From the NCBI GenBank assembly GCA_034670145.1, contig JAXMOA010000003.1:124001-188000 (forward strand): 64,000 bases of DNA, given 5' to 3'. Below, piece by piece: positions 1 to 8,534 of the stretch (positions within the stretch are counted from its first letter, which is position 1; each line of letters starts with the position of its first letter). A program made the position numbers and the translations under genes. The notes beneath the pieces were generated by a model. The model was not told the DNA's origin. It made no database searches and saw only the letters and a program-made list of their open reading frames with translations. The DNA is from HXMU1420-2 sp034670145. GTDB lineage: Bacteria; Pseudomonadota; Alphaproteobacteria; Rhodobacterales; Rhodobacteraceae.

Positions 1-730
1 TCACAATGCCAATGGCCTTGGCCGCATGCAGCGCCGCAATCTCATCCGTGAAATCGCGCAAATGCCCGTAAGTGCCGGGGTACTGAAAAATCGCCCCAAA
101 CACCTCTTCGGCCTGCAACGCATCCGGGCTGGCCACAATCACCTCGATCCCCAGGGGCGCTGCCCGCGTATGGATCACGGCAATGTTTTGTGGATGGCAG
201 TTTTCGTCGACGAAAAACGCCTTGGCCTTAGATTTGGAGACGCGCTGCGCCATCGTCATCGCCTCGGCACAGGCCGTGGATTCATCCAACAGCGAGGCAT
301 TGGCAATCTCCAGCCCCGTCAGATCGCTGATCATGGTTTGATAGTTCAGCAATGCCTCCAGGCGGCCCTGGCTGATTTCGGGCTGATACGGCGTATAGGC
401 CGTATACCAGGCCGGATTTTCCAGAATGTTGCGCTGAATGGCCGGCGGCGTCACCGTGCCATGATACCCCTGCCCGATCAAAGACGTCAGAACCTGGTTC
501 TGATCCGCGATCTGGCGCATGTGATAGAGCAGTTCCCGCTCTGACTTGGGCTTGCCGAAATCCAGCGGCTGCGCCTGCCGGATCGAGGCCGGCACCGTAT
601 CGTCAATCAAGGCCTCCAGGCTGTCCGCCCCGACCACTTCCAGCATCTCTGCCATTTCTTCGGGCGACGGGCCGATATGGCGCCGATTGGCAAAGTCATA
701 GGGCAAATAGTCGATCGGGGTAAACGTCAT
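1..730 (-). CDS. gcvP: Glycine dehydrogenase (P-protein), N-terminal part, cut by window edge
   Basis: PLP-dependent glycine decarboxylase of the glycine cleavage complex, which transfers the aminomethyl group of glycine to the lipoyl arm of GcvH. I translated the minus strand from the ATG at 730: it begins MTFTPIDYLPYDFANRRHIG and contains P-protein segments such as YTPYQPEISQGRLEALLNYQ and NASLLDESTA. About 243 residues are visible of a protein usually near 950, and the frame stays open to base 1, so this is truncation by the window and not a pseudogene. It is the third gene of gcvT-gcvH-gcvP, 114 bp after gcvH, with a strong hairpin in that gap. Confidence 0.95.
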   Translation of the reverse strand, partial: MTFTPIDYLPYDFANRRHIGPSPEEMAEMLEVVGADSLEALIDDTVPASIRQAQPLDFGKPKSERELLYHMRQIADQNQVLTSLIGQGYHGTVTPPAIQRNILENPAWYTAYTPYQPEISQGRLEALLNYQTMISDLTGLEIANASLLDESTACAEAMTMAQRVSKSKAKAFFVDENCHPQNIAVIHTRAAPLGIEVIVASPDALQAEEVFGAIFQYPGTYGHLRDFTDEIAALHAAKAIGIV

Positions 731-815
731 CGCAGCCTCCATCTGTCAGGTCGGCCAGCGGCCAAACCTGTCCTTCTTTCTGGTCTAAATTCAGCCACCA
801 AAGGCGGAAATCTCT

Positions 816-835
816 GGCGCAGGGGGCCCTGCGCC
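816..835 (-). promoter_or_regulatory. GC-rich perfect hairpin between gcvH and gcvP
   Basis: GGCGCAGGG and CCCTGCGCC form a perfect 9-bp inverted repeat with a 2-base centre, 10 bases past the gcvH stop. There is no T-run, so it does not look like a full intrinsic terminator. It could protect the 3' end of gcvTH mRNA or tune gcvP expression; this is inference. Confidence 0.4.
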
Positions 836-844
836 GCAGTCATG

Positions 845-1204
845 TCAGCCGATGAAATCCTGATACCCGGCCGCATCCATATAGTCGTCCATCTGCGATG
901 GATCCGACGGCTTCATCTTGAAGAACCAGGCCTCGCCCTGCGGATCTTCGTTCACGGCGGCCGGTGTCGCGACAATCGCATCATTCACTTCGACGATCTC
1001 ACCATCCAGCGGCGCCAGAATATCCGAGGCAGCCTTGACGCTTTCGATCACCACAACCTCGTCGTCCTTGGTGACCTCAGTGCCCACCTCGGGCAGTTCG
1101 ACAAACACAATGTCCCCCAGCTGCTCGGTCGCATGGGTCGTAATGCCCACCGTCACCACGCCATCTTCGTCCAGCAACCATTCATGTTCTTCGGTGAATT
1201 TCAT
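845..1204 (-). CDS. gcvH: Glycine cleavage system H protein
   Basis: Lipoyl carrier that shuttles the methylamine group from GcvP to GcvT. The protein has 119 residues, normal for the family. The lipoyl-lysine motif VVVIESVKAASD is present with Lys57 as the attachment site, and the fold starts with the usual MKFTEEHEW. I chose the ATG at 1204 because residues upstream of it do not resemble the family and the gene then follows gcvT by 22 bp. Second gene of the operon controlled by the glycine riboswitch upstream of gcvT. Confidence 0.96.
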   Translation of the reverse strand: MKFTEEHEWLLDEDGVVTVGITTHATEQLGDIVFVELPEVGTEVTKDDEVVVIESVKAASDILAPLDGEIVEVNDAIVATPAAVNEDPQGEAWFFKMKPSDPSQMDDYMDAAGYQDFIG

Positions 1205-1226
1205 CAGTCTTTGTCCCTGTTTTTCT

Positions 1227-2342
1227 TCAACGTTTAAAGCCGGCCGCGACGAACGGCAGTGCAGAAACCGTAATCGGCAACCGCTTGCCGCGCAATTCGC
1301 CAAATACCGTCACGCCGGTCGTGGCATGCTCTGCCGTCACATAGCCCATGGCCACGGGGCCACCCACGGTCGGCCCGAACCCGCCCGAGGTGATCTGCCC
1401 AATCGGCTCTCCGCCCTCGGCGGCGGCAAACAGCACCACACCTTCGCGCATCGGCGCGCGCCCTTCGGGGCGCAACCCGACCCGCTTGCGTGCAGCCCCA
1501 TTGACCAGCTGATCCAAAATCACATCCGCCCCGGGAAATCCGCCCTCGCGCGCACCGCCAGAACGGCGCACCTTCTGGATCGCCCAGTTCAAAGCGCCCT
1601 CAACCGGGCTCACCCCGGCATCCACATCATGCCCATACAGGCACAATCCGGCCTCCAGACGCAGCGAATCCCGCGCGCCCAGACCAATCGGCAATACGTC
1701 AGGATGCGCCAAAAGCGCCCGCGCCACAGCCTCGGCAGCCTCAGCCGGAACCGAAATCTCGTAGCCATCCTCGCCGGTATACCCCGAGCGCGACACCCAC
1801 GCCTCAACCCCCATCAGATCCAGCGTGGCCACATCCATGAACCGCATATCCGCGGCAGCGGGCGCCAGAGAGGATAAAACCGCCTCCGCCGCCGGGCCTT
1901 GCAACGCCAGCAACGCGCGGTCGGTAATCTCTTGGACCGATACATCCGGCTCCAGTACCGACCGCATCCGCGCAATATCGGCCCCTTTGCACGCGGCGTT
2001 GACCACAACAAACAAATAATCGCCCCGATTGGCAAACATCAGATCATCCTCGATCCCACCGGCGTCATTGGTAAACAACCCATAGCGCTGCCGCCCCTCG
2101 GCCAGCCCCTGCACATCCATCGGCACCATCCGCTCAAAGGCCGACGCGACATCCGGTCCGCGCAAGATAACCTGACCCATATGGCTGACATCAAACAAAC
2201 CCGCCTTTTCACGGGTGTGCGTATGCTCGGCCATAATCCCGGCCGGATATTGCACCGGCATATCGTAGCCGGCAAATCCAACCATCTTACCGCCCAATTC
2301 CAGGTGCAGCGCGTGCAAAGGGGTGACATGCAGATCGCTCAA
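1227..2342 (-). CDS. gcvT: Glycine cleavage system T protein (aminomethyltransferase)
   Basis: Transfers the methylene group from aminomethyl-lipoyl GcvH to tetrahydrofolate, releasing ammonia. The protein has 371 residues and opens with the typical GcvT segments GGKMVGFAGYDMPVQYP and EKAGLFDVSHMGQV. A GYTGEDGYEISVP motif lies in the middle and SGGFGPTVGGPVAMGYV near the C-terminus. First gene of the operon; its start lies about 85 bp downstream of the second glycine aptamer, so glycine sensing should control all three gcv genes. Confidence 0.97.
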   Translation of the reverse strand: MSDLHVTPLHALHLELGGKMVGFAGYDMPVQYPAGIMAEHTHTREKAGLFDVSHMGQVILRGPDVASAFERMVPMDVQGLAEGRQRYGLFTNDAGGIEDDLMFANRGDYLFVVVNAACKGADIARMRSVLEPDVSVQEITDRALLALQGPAAEAVLSSLAPAAADMRFMDVATLDLMGVEAWVSRSGYTGEDGYEISVPAEAAEAVARALLAHPDVLPIGLGARDSLRLEAGLCLYGHDVDAGVSPVEGALNWAIQKVRRSGGAREGGFPGADVILDQLVNGAARKRVGLRPEGRAPMREGVVLFAAAEGGEPIGQITSGGFGPTVGGPVAMGYVTAEHATTGVTVFGELRGKRLPITVSALPFVAAGFKR

Positions 2343-2398
2343 GGCTCATCTCCGCTGTTTGCGCCACACCCCCAACAGGCGCAGCAGGCATCGTTACG

Positions 2399-2417
2399 CC
2401 GCGCGACTGGCGCGCGG
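2399..2417 (-). promoter_or_regulatory. Hairpin between glycine riboswitch and gcvT
   Basis: CCGCGCG and CGCGCGG flank a 5-base loop just downstream of the second aptamer on the minus strand. Its place suggests it is part of the expression platform. There is no T-tract, so any role in transcription or translation control is inferred. Confidence 0.4.
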
Positions 2418-2426
2418 TTCGATGCC

Positions 2427-2590
2427 CCCTCTGTCCTTCAGCCTGAGATCGTTATCCCTTCGGCGCCCCGAGCAGGTCAGGGTCTCTCCAGAGTGTTTTA
2501 GCCAACCCAACGGTCCTGAAGCCTGAGAGTTTCCGGGGCGGTTGCTCCTTCGGCACCGGCATAGCCGATTCTCCCGTGGGTCTTGTGCTT
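2427..2590 (-). promoter_or_regulatory. Tandem glycine riboswitch (two aptamers)
   Basis: Reading the minus strand, aptamer I runs from about 2580 to 2512 with GGGAGA, GCCGAAGGAGCAA and a CTCTCAGGC end. Aptamer II runs from about 2495 to 2427 with CTGGAGAGACC, CGCCGAAGGGATAA and CTCAGGCTGAAGGACAGAG. These are the conserved blocks of the glycine riboswitch family, and the two-aptamer arrangement ahead of gcvT is its classic context. Glycine binding is expected to switch on gcvTHP. The boundaries are approximate because I drew the helices by eye. Confidence 0.95.
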
Positions 2591-2642
2591 CTGCTAAGAC
2601 AGGCAGAGGCCCAAATCAAGAAGAAAGTTTCCTATCGGAAAC
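2591..2642 (-). promoter_or_regulatory. Candidate gcv promoter with adjacent inverted repeat
   Basis: On the minus strand TTGATT (2619-2614) and TAGCAG (2596-2591) are 17 bases apart and sit just ahead of the riboswitch, a reasonable place for the gcv promoter. Immediately upstream lies a small inverted repeat, GTTTCC-TATC-GGAAAC (2627-2642), which could be an operator. The -10 match is weak. Confidence 0.3.
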
Positions 2643-2686
2643 GACCTGCAACTCTGGTCGGGACAACGCCCAAAACCACGCCAGGT

Positions 2687-3040
2687 TCAGGGCTGACGCA
2701 GCCACTTGCCCTGGGCGTCCCGGCACCAATGCGCCCGCATTTCGGTCGCGCTCTGTACGCCCTTGGGATGCACAAAATGCTGGATATACGCGCAATTGCC
2801 CCGAATCGCGGCCAAACGCACCCGCCCATGGCTGCCGCTATCGGCATTGGTCCAGGACACAATCCGCCCGGGCTGTGGATTGGGCACGTCATACAGGCCC
2901 CGCGCCGTGGCGATCATGATGTCGAAATCCTTGGGCGAAAGCCCGGTTTCACGCGCAATCGCGCCGATCGTCTTGGCCCAGGCACCGCCATTCATCCCGG
3001 CCATCAAAACCAGAGCCGCAGCCAATAAAACCGTTCTCAT
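2687..3040 (-). CDS. Small exported protein of unknown function
   Basis: 117 residues with an N-terminal signal peptide (MRTVLLAAALVLMAG, probable cleavage after AWA). The mature part has three cysteines and a C-terminal MRAHWCRDAQGKWLRQP block that recalls the end of small surface-antigen-like proteins, but I cannot assign a family. The ATG at 3040 follows a good GGAGG ribosome site; a longer reading from 3112 lacks one and would put the signal peptide internally. Probably periplasmic or envelope-associated. It is divergent from allE. Confidence 0.65.
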   Translation of the reverse strand: MRTVLLAAALVLMAGMNGGAWAKTIGAIARETGLSPKDFDIMIATARGLYDVPNPQPGRIVSWTNADSGSHGRVRLAAIRGNCAYIQHFVHPKGVQSATEMRAHWCRDAQGKWLRQP

Positions 3041-3215
3041 GCCAAACCTCCACGCCCCGCAAACCCTGACTGTAACCAACATCTGCACAAGAGCAAAGCG
3101 CGCTGTCCCCAATCGTTCCGATCTTCAAATTTTCCGAACAAGCCCTGCTTGCCCGGCCCCGCTTTTGCCCTGTTGTGCAATCTCCGATAATCCCGCGACC
3201 ATCAGGAAAGCACCC

Positions 3216-4040
3216 ATGACCGGATCCCCCTATTACGCCCCCCGTGGCGGCCAGCCGCCCCAGACCCAACTCACAGCCGACCGCGCCATGTTCACCGAGG
3301 CCTACGCGGTGATCCCCAAAGGCACGATGCAGGACATCGTCACCTCTGCACTGCCGTTCTGGACCGGCATGCGCTGCTGGGTACTGGCCCGCCCGCTTTC
3401 GGGCTTTGCCGAGACCTTCTCTCATTACATAACCGAGCTTCAGCCCGGCGGTGGCAGTGACCGCCCCGAGACCGACCCGAACGCGCAGGCCGTGCTGTTC
3501 GTGGTGGACGGCAGCCTGTCCCTGACGATCGAGGGCCAGTCCCACGCCCTGGCGCCCGGCGGCTATGCCTATCTGCCAGCCGGCACGCGCTGGTCCATCC
3601 AGGCCACTGGCGAAACCCCGGCCGTGTTCCATTGGCTGCGCAAGGCCTATGTCCCCGTCGAGGGCCTCGATCCACCAGAGGCCTTTGTCACCGACGAAAC
3701 AAACGCAACCTTCGTGCCGATGGCCGGCACAGACGGAAAATGGGGCACCACCCGGTTTGTCGACCCTGCCGACATGCGCCACGACATGCATGTCAACATC
3801 GTCTCACTGGAACCCGGCGCATCGATTCCCTTTGCCGAGACCCACGTCATGGAGCACGGGCTCTACGTGCTCGAGGGCAAGGCGGTCTACCGGCTCAATC
3901 AGGATTGGGTCGAGGTCGAAGCAGGCGACTACATGTGGCTGCGCGCTTTTTGCCCCCAGGCCTGCTATGCGGGCGGTCCGGGCCGTTTCCGCTATCTGCT
4001 GTACAAAGACGTCAACCGCCATATGCCACTGACGCTCTAG
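3216..4040 (+). CDS. allE: (S)-ureidoglycine aminohydrolase (bicupin)
   Basis: Converts (S)-ureidoglycine, made from allantoate, to (S)-ureidoglycolate plus ammonia; manganese-dependent in characterised members. The 274-residue protein has two cupin halves. The first holds VLFVVDGSLSLTIEG and GGYAYLPAGTRW. The second holds AETHVMEHGLYVLEGKAVYR and the closing YMWLRAFCPQACYAGG typical of the family. Start chosen at 3216 behind AGGAAAG. It lies beside a purine permease, allA, puuE, uraH and puuD, so the role in ureide breakdown is well supported. Confidence 0.92.
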   Translation: MTGSPYYAPRGGQPPQTQLTADRAMFTEAYAVIPKGTMQDIVTSALPFWTGMRCWVLARPLSGFAETFSHYITELQPGGGSDRPETDPNAQAVLFVVDGSLSLTIEGQSHALAPGGYAYLPAGTRWSIQATGETPAVFHWLRKAYVPVEGLDPPEAFVTDETNATFVPMAGTDGKWGTTRFVDPADMRHDMHVNIVSLEPGASIPFAETHVMEHGLYVLEGKAVYRLNQDWVEVEAGDYMWLRAFCPQACYAGGPGRFRYLLYKDVNRHMPLTL

Positions 4041-4179
4041 CGCCCAAAAAGCAGAAGACCCGGCAATATCAATCCGCCAGATCCGCGCCTGCCCCTATGG
4101 AATACGGTCGGCGCGGGTTGCAGATATCGTGGAACCGTCTAGGTTGGGCGGCGTAACCAAATGCCTCCGGAGACCGGTG

Positions 4180-4545
4180 ATGAAATACCTGCTGCTCGCC
4201 CTGCCAATCCTGCTGGCCGCCTGCGAATCCACGCCGCGCACCTTTGTGGCGAGCGAAGACAAAACGGTCGTCGTCAAAGACCGCACCTGGACCGTCACCC
4301 AGGTGACCGTGGAACCACCATACTTCCGCGCGGTCCGCGGACCTGACGAGTATTTCCTGTTCTCTCCGCCCTCCGGCACAAAAACCGCCCAGGCCGTTGC
4401 CGCGCTCGAAGGCGCAACAGGCTGCAAGGTCATCAAATCGACCTTCTACCGCAATGTGTCGGATCAGTTCTTTGCGCAGATGGACTGCGGCGCAAACCCG
4501 GATGTCGTCAGCGACAAGATCGTGATCGCCAAGAAACCGCTGTAA
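4180..4545 (+). CDS. Putative small lipoprotein
   Basis: 121 residues beginning MKYLLLALPILLAACES, a short signal peptide ending in an LLAAC lipobox, so the protein is probably lipidated at the cysteine and anchored in the envelope. The mature part is about 105 residues with no motif I recognise; two cysteines (GATGCKV and QMDCGA) may pair. The ATG at 4180 follows GGAG; an earlier in-frame start at 4129 would bury the signal peptide. The gene sits within the ureide cluster but nothing in it suggests a ureide role. Confidence 0.7.
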   Translation: MKYLLLALPILLAACESTPRTFVASEDKTVVVKDRTWTVTQVTVEPPYFRAVRGPDEYFLFSPPSGTKTAQAVAALEGATGCKVIKSTFYRNVSDQFFAQMDCGANPDVVSDKIVIAKKPL

Positions 4546-4606
4546 CGCGGGCCACCCCGGCTGCCTCTGTTCGTCAGCTGACGGATACGGCCCCGGACGC
4601 ATGGAA

Positions 4607-4639
4607 AAAGGGCGCGCCTGTTGTGCAAACGCGCCCTTT
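4607..4639. terminator. Bidirectional hairpin terminator
   Basis: AAAGGGCGCG and CGCGCCCTTT form a 10-bp stem around a 13-base loop, with A and T runs forming part of the stem on both strands. It lies between the convergent ends of the lipoprotein gene (4545) and the permease gene (4656). Confidence 0.75.
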
Positions 4640-4655
4640 CCTGACAAACCTGCGC

Positions 4656-6092
4656 TTACTTGTGACCTGACATTCCGCCAGAAAGCTCTTCGGTCGCCTC
4701 ATCCGCCAGTTCCTCGGGCAGGATCAGGTTAAGCACAATCGCAATCAACGCGGCCGGCAAGATGCCACTGGCAAACAAAACCCGCAGCGCATCCGGCAGA
4801 TATTGCAACGCATTTGGCGATCCCGGCGTCAGGTTCATCACCTCCAGCTGCAATCCCAGACCAAAGCTCAGCGCGACGGCAAAGATCACCATATTGCGCC
4901 GGTTCCAGACCACATCCGACAGCATCGAAACCCCGGCCGCGACCACCATACCGAACATCACGATCACACCGCCGCCCAATACCTCGATCGGCACGGTCCG
5001 GATGATCGCCCCGACCTTTGGCACCAGGCCGCAAATGATCAGAAAGATCGCGCCAATGGTCACCACATGTCGGCTCATCATCCCGGTCATCGCGATCAGC
5101 CCGACATTCTGCGAAAACGATGTGTTGGGCAGCCCGCCAAAGACCCCGGCCAGAGCGCTGCCGAACCCGTCAGCAAAGGTCGCGCCCTGGATCTCTTGAT
5201 CAGTCGCTTCGCGACCTGCGCCGCCCTTGGTGATCCCGCTCACATCGCCCACAGTTTCGACCGCCGACACAAACGCCATGAGGCAAAAGCCGACAATCGC
5301 CGCCACGCTGAACTCGATCCCGTATTTGAACGGGTGCGGCAGGGCAAAGGACGCAGCCCGTGACCAGCTGGTGCCAATCGCATCAAAGCTGAGCATGCCA
5401 ACCAGCAAGGCATAGACATAGCCAACCAGAATTCCGATCAGAACCGCCGAGACAGACAGCATCCCGCGCGCGAAAAACTTCAGCCCCAGCGTGACCAGGA
5501 TCACCACAAAAGCCGCTGACCAGTTCAGCAGGCTGCCGTATTCAGCCAGGCCCCGGGCCTTGGCCGGAACACCACCCGCCGCGTATTCAATGCCAACCTT
5601 GACCAACGCCAGACCGATCATCGTCACCACCAGTCCCGTGACCAATGGCGGCAAGGCAAACCGGATCCGCCCGATCACCAGGCCCAGCGCACCGTGAAAG
5701 AGCCCGCCGATCAACACGCCACCAAACAGCGCCGCCAGCCCATCAACCCCTTTGCCGGCCACCAGCGGAATCATGATCGGAATAAACGCAAACGATGTCC
5801 CCTGCACCACCGGCAACCGCGCCCCAACCGGGCCCATGCCCACCGTCTGCAACAAGGTCGCAACGCCGGCAAACAGCATCGACATCTGGATCAGATACAA
5901 CAGTTCAGGAAAATCCGGGCTGTTAGAGCCGAACCCGAATCCGGCAGCCCCCGCGACAATGATCGCAGGTGTCACATTGGACACAAACATGGCCAGCACA
6001 TGCTGAATACCCAATGGCACCGCCTTGTACAAAGGCGGCATGTAATCCGGATCTTTCATTTGTTCCGCTGTCCCCAGCGATGTATCAGCCAT
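4656..6092 (-). CDS. NCS2 family purine permease (uracil-xanthine type)
   Basis: Inner-membrane nucleobase:cation symporter of the NCS2 family, 478 residues with about 12-14 hydrophobic segments. The family signature appears as SFSQNVGLIAMTGMMSRHVV, preceded by FGGLPNTSF. The start at 6092 follows GAGGGAAC; the frame extends to 6134 but without family similarity. Placed between allE and allA in a purine-degradation cluster, it most likely imports urate, xanthine or another oxidised purine rather than uracil; substrate choice is inferred from context. Confidence 0.88.
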   Translation of the reverse strand: MADTSLGTAEQMKDPDYMPPLYKAVPLGIQHVLAMFVSNVTPAIIVAGAAGFGFGSNSPDFPELLYLIQMSMLFAGVATLLQTVGMGPVGARLPVVQGTSFAFIPIMIPLVAGKGVDGLAALFGGVLIGGLFHGALGLVIGRIRFALPPLVTGLVVTMIGLALVKVGIEYAAGGVPAKARGLAEYGSLLNWSAAFVVILVTLGLKFFARGMLSVSAVLIGILVGYVYALLVGMLSFDAIGTSWSRAASFALPHPFKYGIEFSVAAIVGFCLMAFVSAVETVGDVSGITKGGAGREATDQEIQGATFADGFGSALAGVFGGLPNTSFSQNVGLIAMTGMMSRHVVTIGAIFLIICGLVPKVGAIIRTVPIEVLGGGVIVMFGMVVAAGVSMLSDVVWNRRNMVIFAVALSFGLGLQLEVMNLTPGSPNALQYLPDALRVLFASGILPAALIAIVLNLILPEELADEATEELSGGMSGHK

Positions 6093-6148
6093 ATCGTTCC
6101 CTCTCTTTGTCCAATTCCGGGTGTGCGCCACCATTCTGCGGGGTGGTT

Positions 6149-6631
6149 TTATTGGGCCAGGACCACCTCGTAGGGGTCCTCAAACCAGTGCTCCTGCAGG
6201 TTGTCCCCCTCGCCGATCCGGTCGATCACGCAAAACAAACCCGGCGCAGACAGGGGCGTCAGCACCCCATGCCAGGTGCCAGGGTGCAAATTGATGCCCT
6301 GCGCGCCGTCGCTCAAAAACGCCAGGGGCGTGCCCGGACGCCCGTCCGCATCGGGCGCAACCGTCACCAGAAACGGATGCTCTGACATCGGCACAAAGGC
6401 CTGGCTGCCCAAGGGATGACGCTCCATCATATCCAGACGATACGGCAGGCTGCGCGGCGTCGCCTGAAACAGGCTGATCCCGGCGCGACCGGCCCCAAAC
6501 GCCAGCTGCGCCCGGTCGTGATACCGCCCGCACAGCCCCTGATTGATGACCATATCCGGCGCGCCATGGCATTCCAACACATCCCCAAAAGGGGCAAAGG
6601 CCTGCGCCGTGAGGGGGGCAACCCGGATCAT
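6149..6631 (-). CDS. allA: Ureidoglycolate lyase
   Basis: Cleaves (S)-ureidoglycolate to glyoxylate and urea, the last step of the ureide route. The 160-residue sequence carries the AllA hallmarks: N-terminal LTAQAFAPFGDVLE, central MMERHPLGSQAFVPM, HPGTWHGVLTPL with the conserved histidine, and FCVIDRIGEGDNLQEHW near the end. Its ATG overlaps the end of puuE by 4 bases, indicating translational coupling. It is followed closely by the permease gene on the same strand. Confidence 0.94.
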   Translation of the reverse strand: MIRVAPLTAQAFAPFGDVLECHGAPDMVINQGLCGRYHDRAQLAFGAGRAGISLFQATPRSLPYRLDMMERHPLGSQAFVPMSEHPFLVTVAPDADGRPGTPLAFLSDGAQGINLHPGTWHGVLTPLSAPGLFCVIDRIGEGDNLQEHWFEDPYEVVLAQ

Positions 6632-8040
6632 GATGGCAACAGATCGCGCAGGCGAAAGGCCGCGATCCGCTCCACCTGCCGACAGGCCGTCGCAAATTCG
6701 GTGTCGCGGTCTTGCGCGACACGCGTCTGAAACGCAGCCAGGATCGACGCTTTGTCATGGTCGCGCACGGCGATGATGAAAGGAAAGCCAAACTTATCTG
6801 TGTACGCCTGATTAAGCGCAACAAATGTCTCACGCTCTGCATCCGTCAACGCATCCAACCCGGCACTGGCCTGTTCAGCGGTGCTCTCTGCCGTCAGCCG
6901 ACGCGCGGCGGCCAGCTTGCCAGCCAGATCCGGATGCGCCTGCAACACGCCCAGCCGTTCGTCGGACGAGGCCGACCGGAACACGCGCGCCAGAGCATTG
7001 TGCAGACCACCCGCCGTGTCATGGGCCGGGCCCAGCTCCAGATCAAAGGCGCGGTCCGCGATCCACGGCGAATGTTCGAACACACCGCCGAACTGCGCCA
7101 CAAACGCCGCCCGATCCATCTGCGACGGACGCGCGCGGCGCACATGCGGATGCGTGGCCGCCCAATGTTCGGCCACCTGCAACCGGGTCGCGAACCAGAC
7201 ATCCGGATAGCCCTGCACATATTCCAGAAACCGCTCCAACGCGCGCACCCGTCCCGGCCGCCCGATCAAACGACAATGCAGCCCTAGCGACATCATCTTG
7301 GGCGCCCCGGCCACGCCTTCGGCGTAAAGCGCGTCAAAGCTGTCGCGCAGATAGGCAAAGAACTGATCGCCCGAGTTGAACCCCTGCGGCGTGGCAAAGC
7401 GCATGTCATTGGCGTCCAGCGTATAGGGCACGATCAACTGATCCCGCTCGCCGATTTCGACCCAATAGGGCAGATCATCCGCATAGGTGTCGGCGATATA
7501 ATCAAAACCGCCCTCTTCGGCGGCAAGGCGCACGGTGTTTTCCGAACAACGCCCGGTATACCAACCGCGCGGCCGCTCTCCGACCACCTCGGTATGCAAC
7601 CGGACGGCCTCGTCCAGATCGGCGCGCTCATCAACGGGGTCGGCGTCCTTATACTCCACCCACCGCAATCCGTGGCTGGCAATTTCCCATCCTGCTTCGG
7701 CCATCGCCGCCACCTGATCCGGGCTGCGCGCCAGGGCCGAGGCCACCCCGTAAACCGTGATCGGCAAATCCTTCATCAACCGGTGCAACCGCCAGAACCC
7801 GGCACGAGAGCCGTATTCATAGATGCTCTCCATGTTCCAGTGGCGCTGCCCGGGCCAGGGTGCTGCGCCGACAATCTCGCTCAGGAACGCTTCCGAGGCC
7901 GCATCCCCATGCAAAACACAGTTTTCACCGCCCTCTTCATAGTTCAGCACGATCTGCATTGCGATTTTGGCGCCGCCAGGCCAGGCCGGATCCGGCGGGT
8001 TGGCTCCATATCCGATCATGTCACGGGGATAGCGGTTCAT
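6628..8040 (-). CDS. puuE: Allantoinase PuuE fused to OHCU decarboxylase
   Basis: A two-domain enzyme of 470 residues. Residues 1-300 are a cofactor-independent allantoinase of the polysaccharide-deacetylase fold (opening RYPRDMIGYGANPPDPAWPG), hydrolysing allantoin to allantoate. Residues about 310-470 are a UraD-type 2-oxo-4-hydroxy-4-carboxy-5-ureidoimidazoline decarboxylase, shown by LQAHPDLAGKLA, STAEQASAGLD and YTDKFGFPFIIAVR. This combines two steps of urate breakdown in one chain. The start at 8040 follows AAGGAG. The gene is divergent from uraH, which makes the intervening step, and is coupled to allA downstream. Confidence 0.94.
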   Translation of the reverse strand: MNRYPRDMIGYGANPPDPAWPGGAKIAMQIVLNYEEGGENCVLHGDAASEAFLSEIVGAAPWPGQRHWNMESIYEYGSRAGFWRLHRLMKDLPITVYGVASALARSPDQVAAMAEAGWEIASHGLRWVEYKDADPVDERADLDEAVRLHTEVVGERPRGWYTGRCSENTVRLAAEEGGFDYIADTYADDLPYWVEIGERDQLIVPYTLDANDMRFATPQGFNSGDQFFAYLRDSFDALYAEGVAGAPKMMSLGLHCRLIGRPGRVRALERFLEYVQGYPDVWFATRLQVAEHWAATHPHVRRARPSQMDRAAFVAQFGGVFEHSPWIADRAFDLELGPAHDTAGGLHNALARVFRSASSDERLGVLQAHPDLAGKLAAARRLTAESTAEQASAGLDALTDAERETFVALNQAYTDKFGFPFIIAVRDHDKASILAAFQTRVAQDRDTEFATACRQVERIAAFRLRDLLPS

Positions 8041-8180
8041 TTCAGGCTCCTTGCGATTTGACCCGTTGTAGCGGACCTTGTTGCCAAGAGTTTTCAAAAA
8101 TACGCAGATAGACTGTCAAGCAAGACAGGTTTGCGGGGCCCGCCTCATTCGGGCATCACAACGACACAAAAGGAGGCCCC

Positions 8181-8534
8181 ATGCCCGGATTTCTGACAAC
8201 ACATGTGCTCGACACGGCCCGCGGAACGCCCGCACAAGACCTGGAAATCGTGCTGTATCGCATCACCGACACCGCCCGCACCGAACTCGCCCGTATGCGC
8301 ACAAACGCAGACGGGCGCACCGACAGCCCGATTTTACCTACAGATGCCTATCAAACAGGCACCTATGAGCTGGTGTTCTTTGCCGGCGACTACCTGCGCG
8401 CAACAGGGCAGGCCGGGGCCGAACCGATGTTCCTGGACGAGGTTCCAATCCGTTTCGGCATGGCCGAGCAAGACCACTACCACGTGCCCCTCCTGCTCAG
8501 CGCCTACGGATACTCCACCTATCGCGGCAGCTGA
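8181..8534 (+). CDS. uraH: 5-hydroxyisourate hydrolase (transthyretin-like)
   Basis: Hydrolyses 5-hydroxyisourate, the direct product of urate oxidation, to OHCU. The 117-residue sequence starts with the HIUase block GFLTTHVLDTARGTPA and ends with the diagnostic C-terminal YRGS. Histidine and arginine residues of the active-site set (H in TTHVLD, R in IRFGM) are visible. A strong AGGAGG lies 8 bases before the ATG. Its last 16 bases overlap the 3' end of the convergent LysR gene. Confidence 0.95.
   Translation: MPGFLTTHVLDTARGTPAQDLEIVLYRITDTARTELARMRTNADGRTDSPILPTDAYQTGTYELVFFAGDYLRATGQAGAEPMFLDEVPIRFGMAEQDHYHVPLLLSAYGYSTYRGS

Noticed and set aside
1..730. gcvP considered as a truncated pseudogene
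   Set aside because: The frame is intact up to the first base; it is cut by the window edge only. The same applies to odhA at the right edge.
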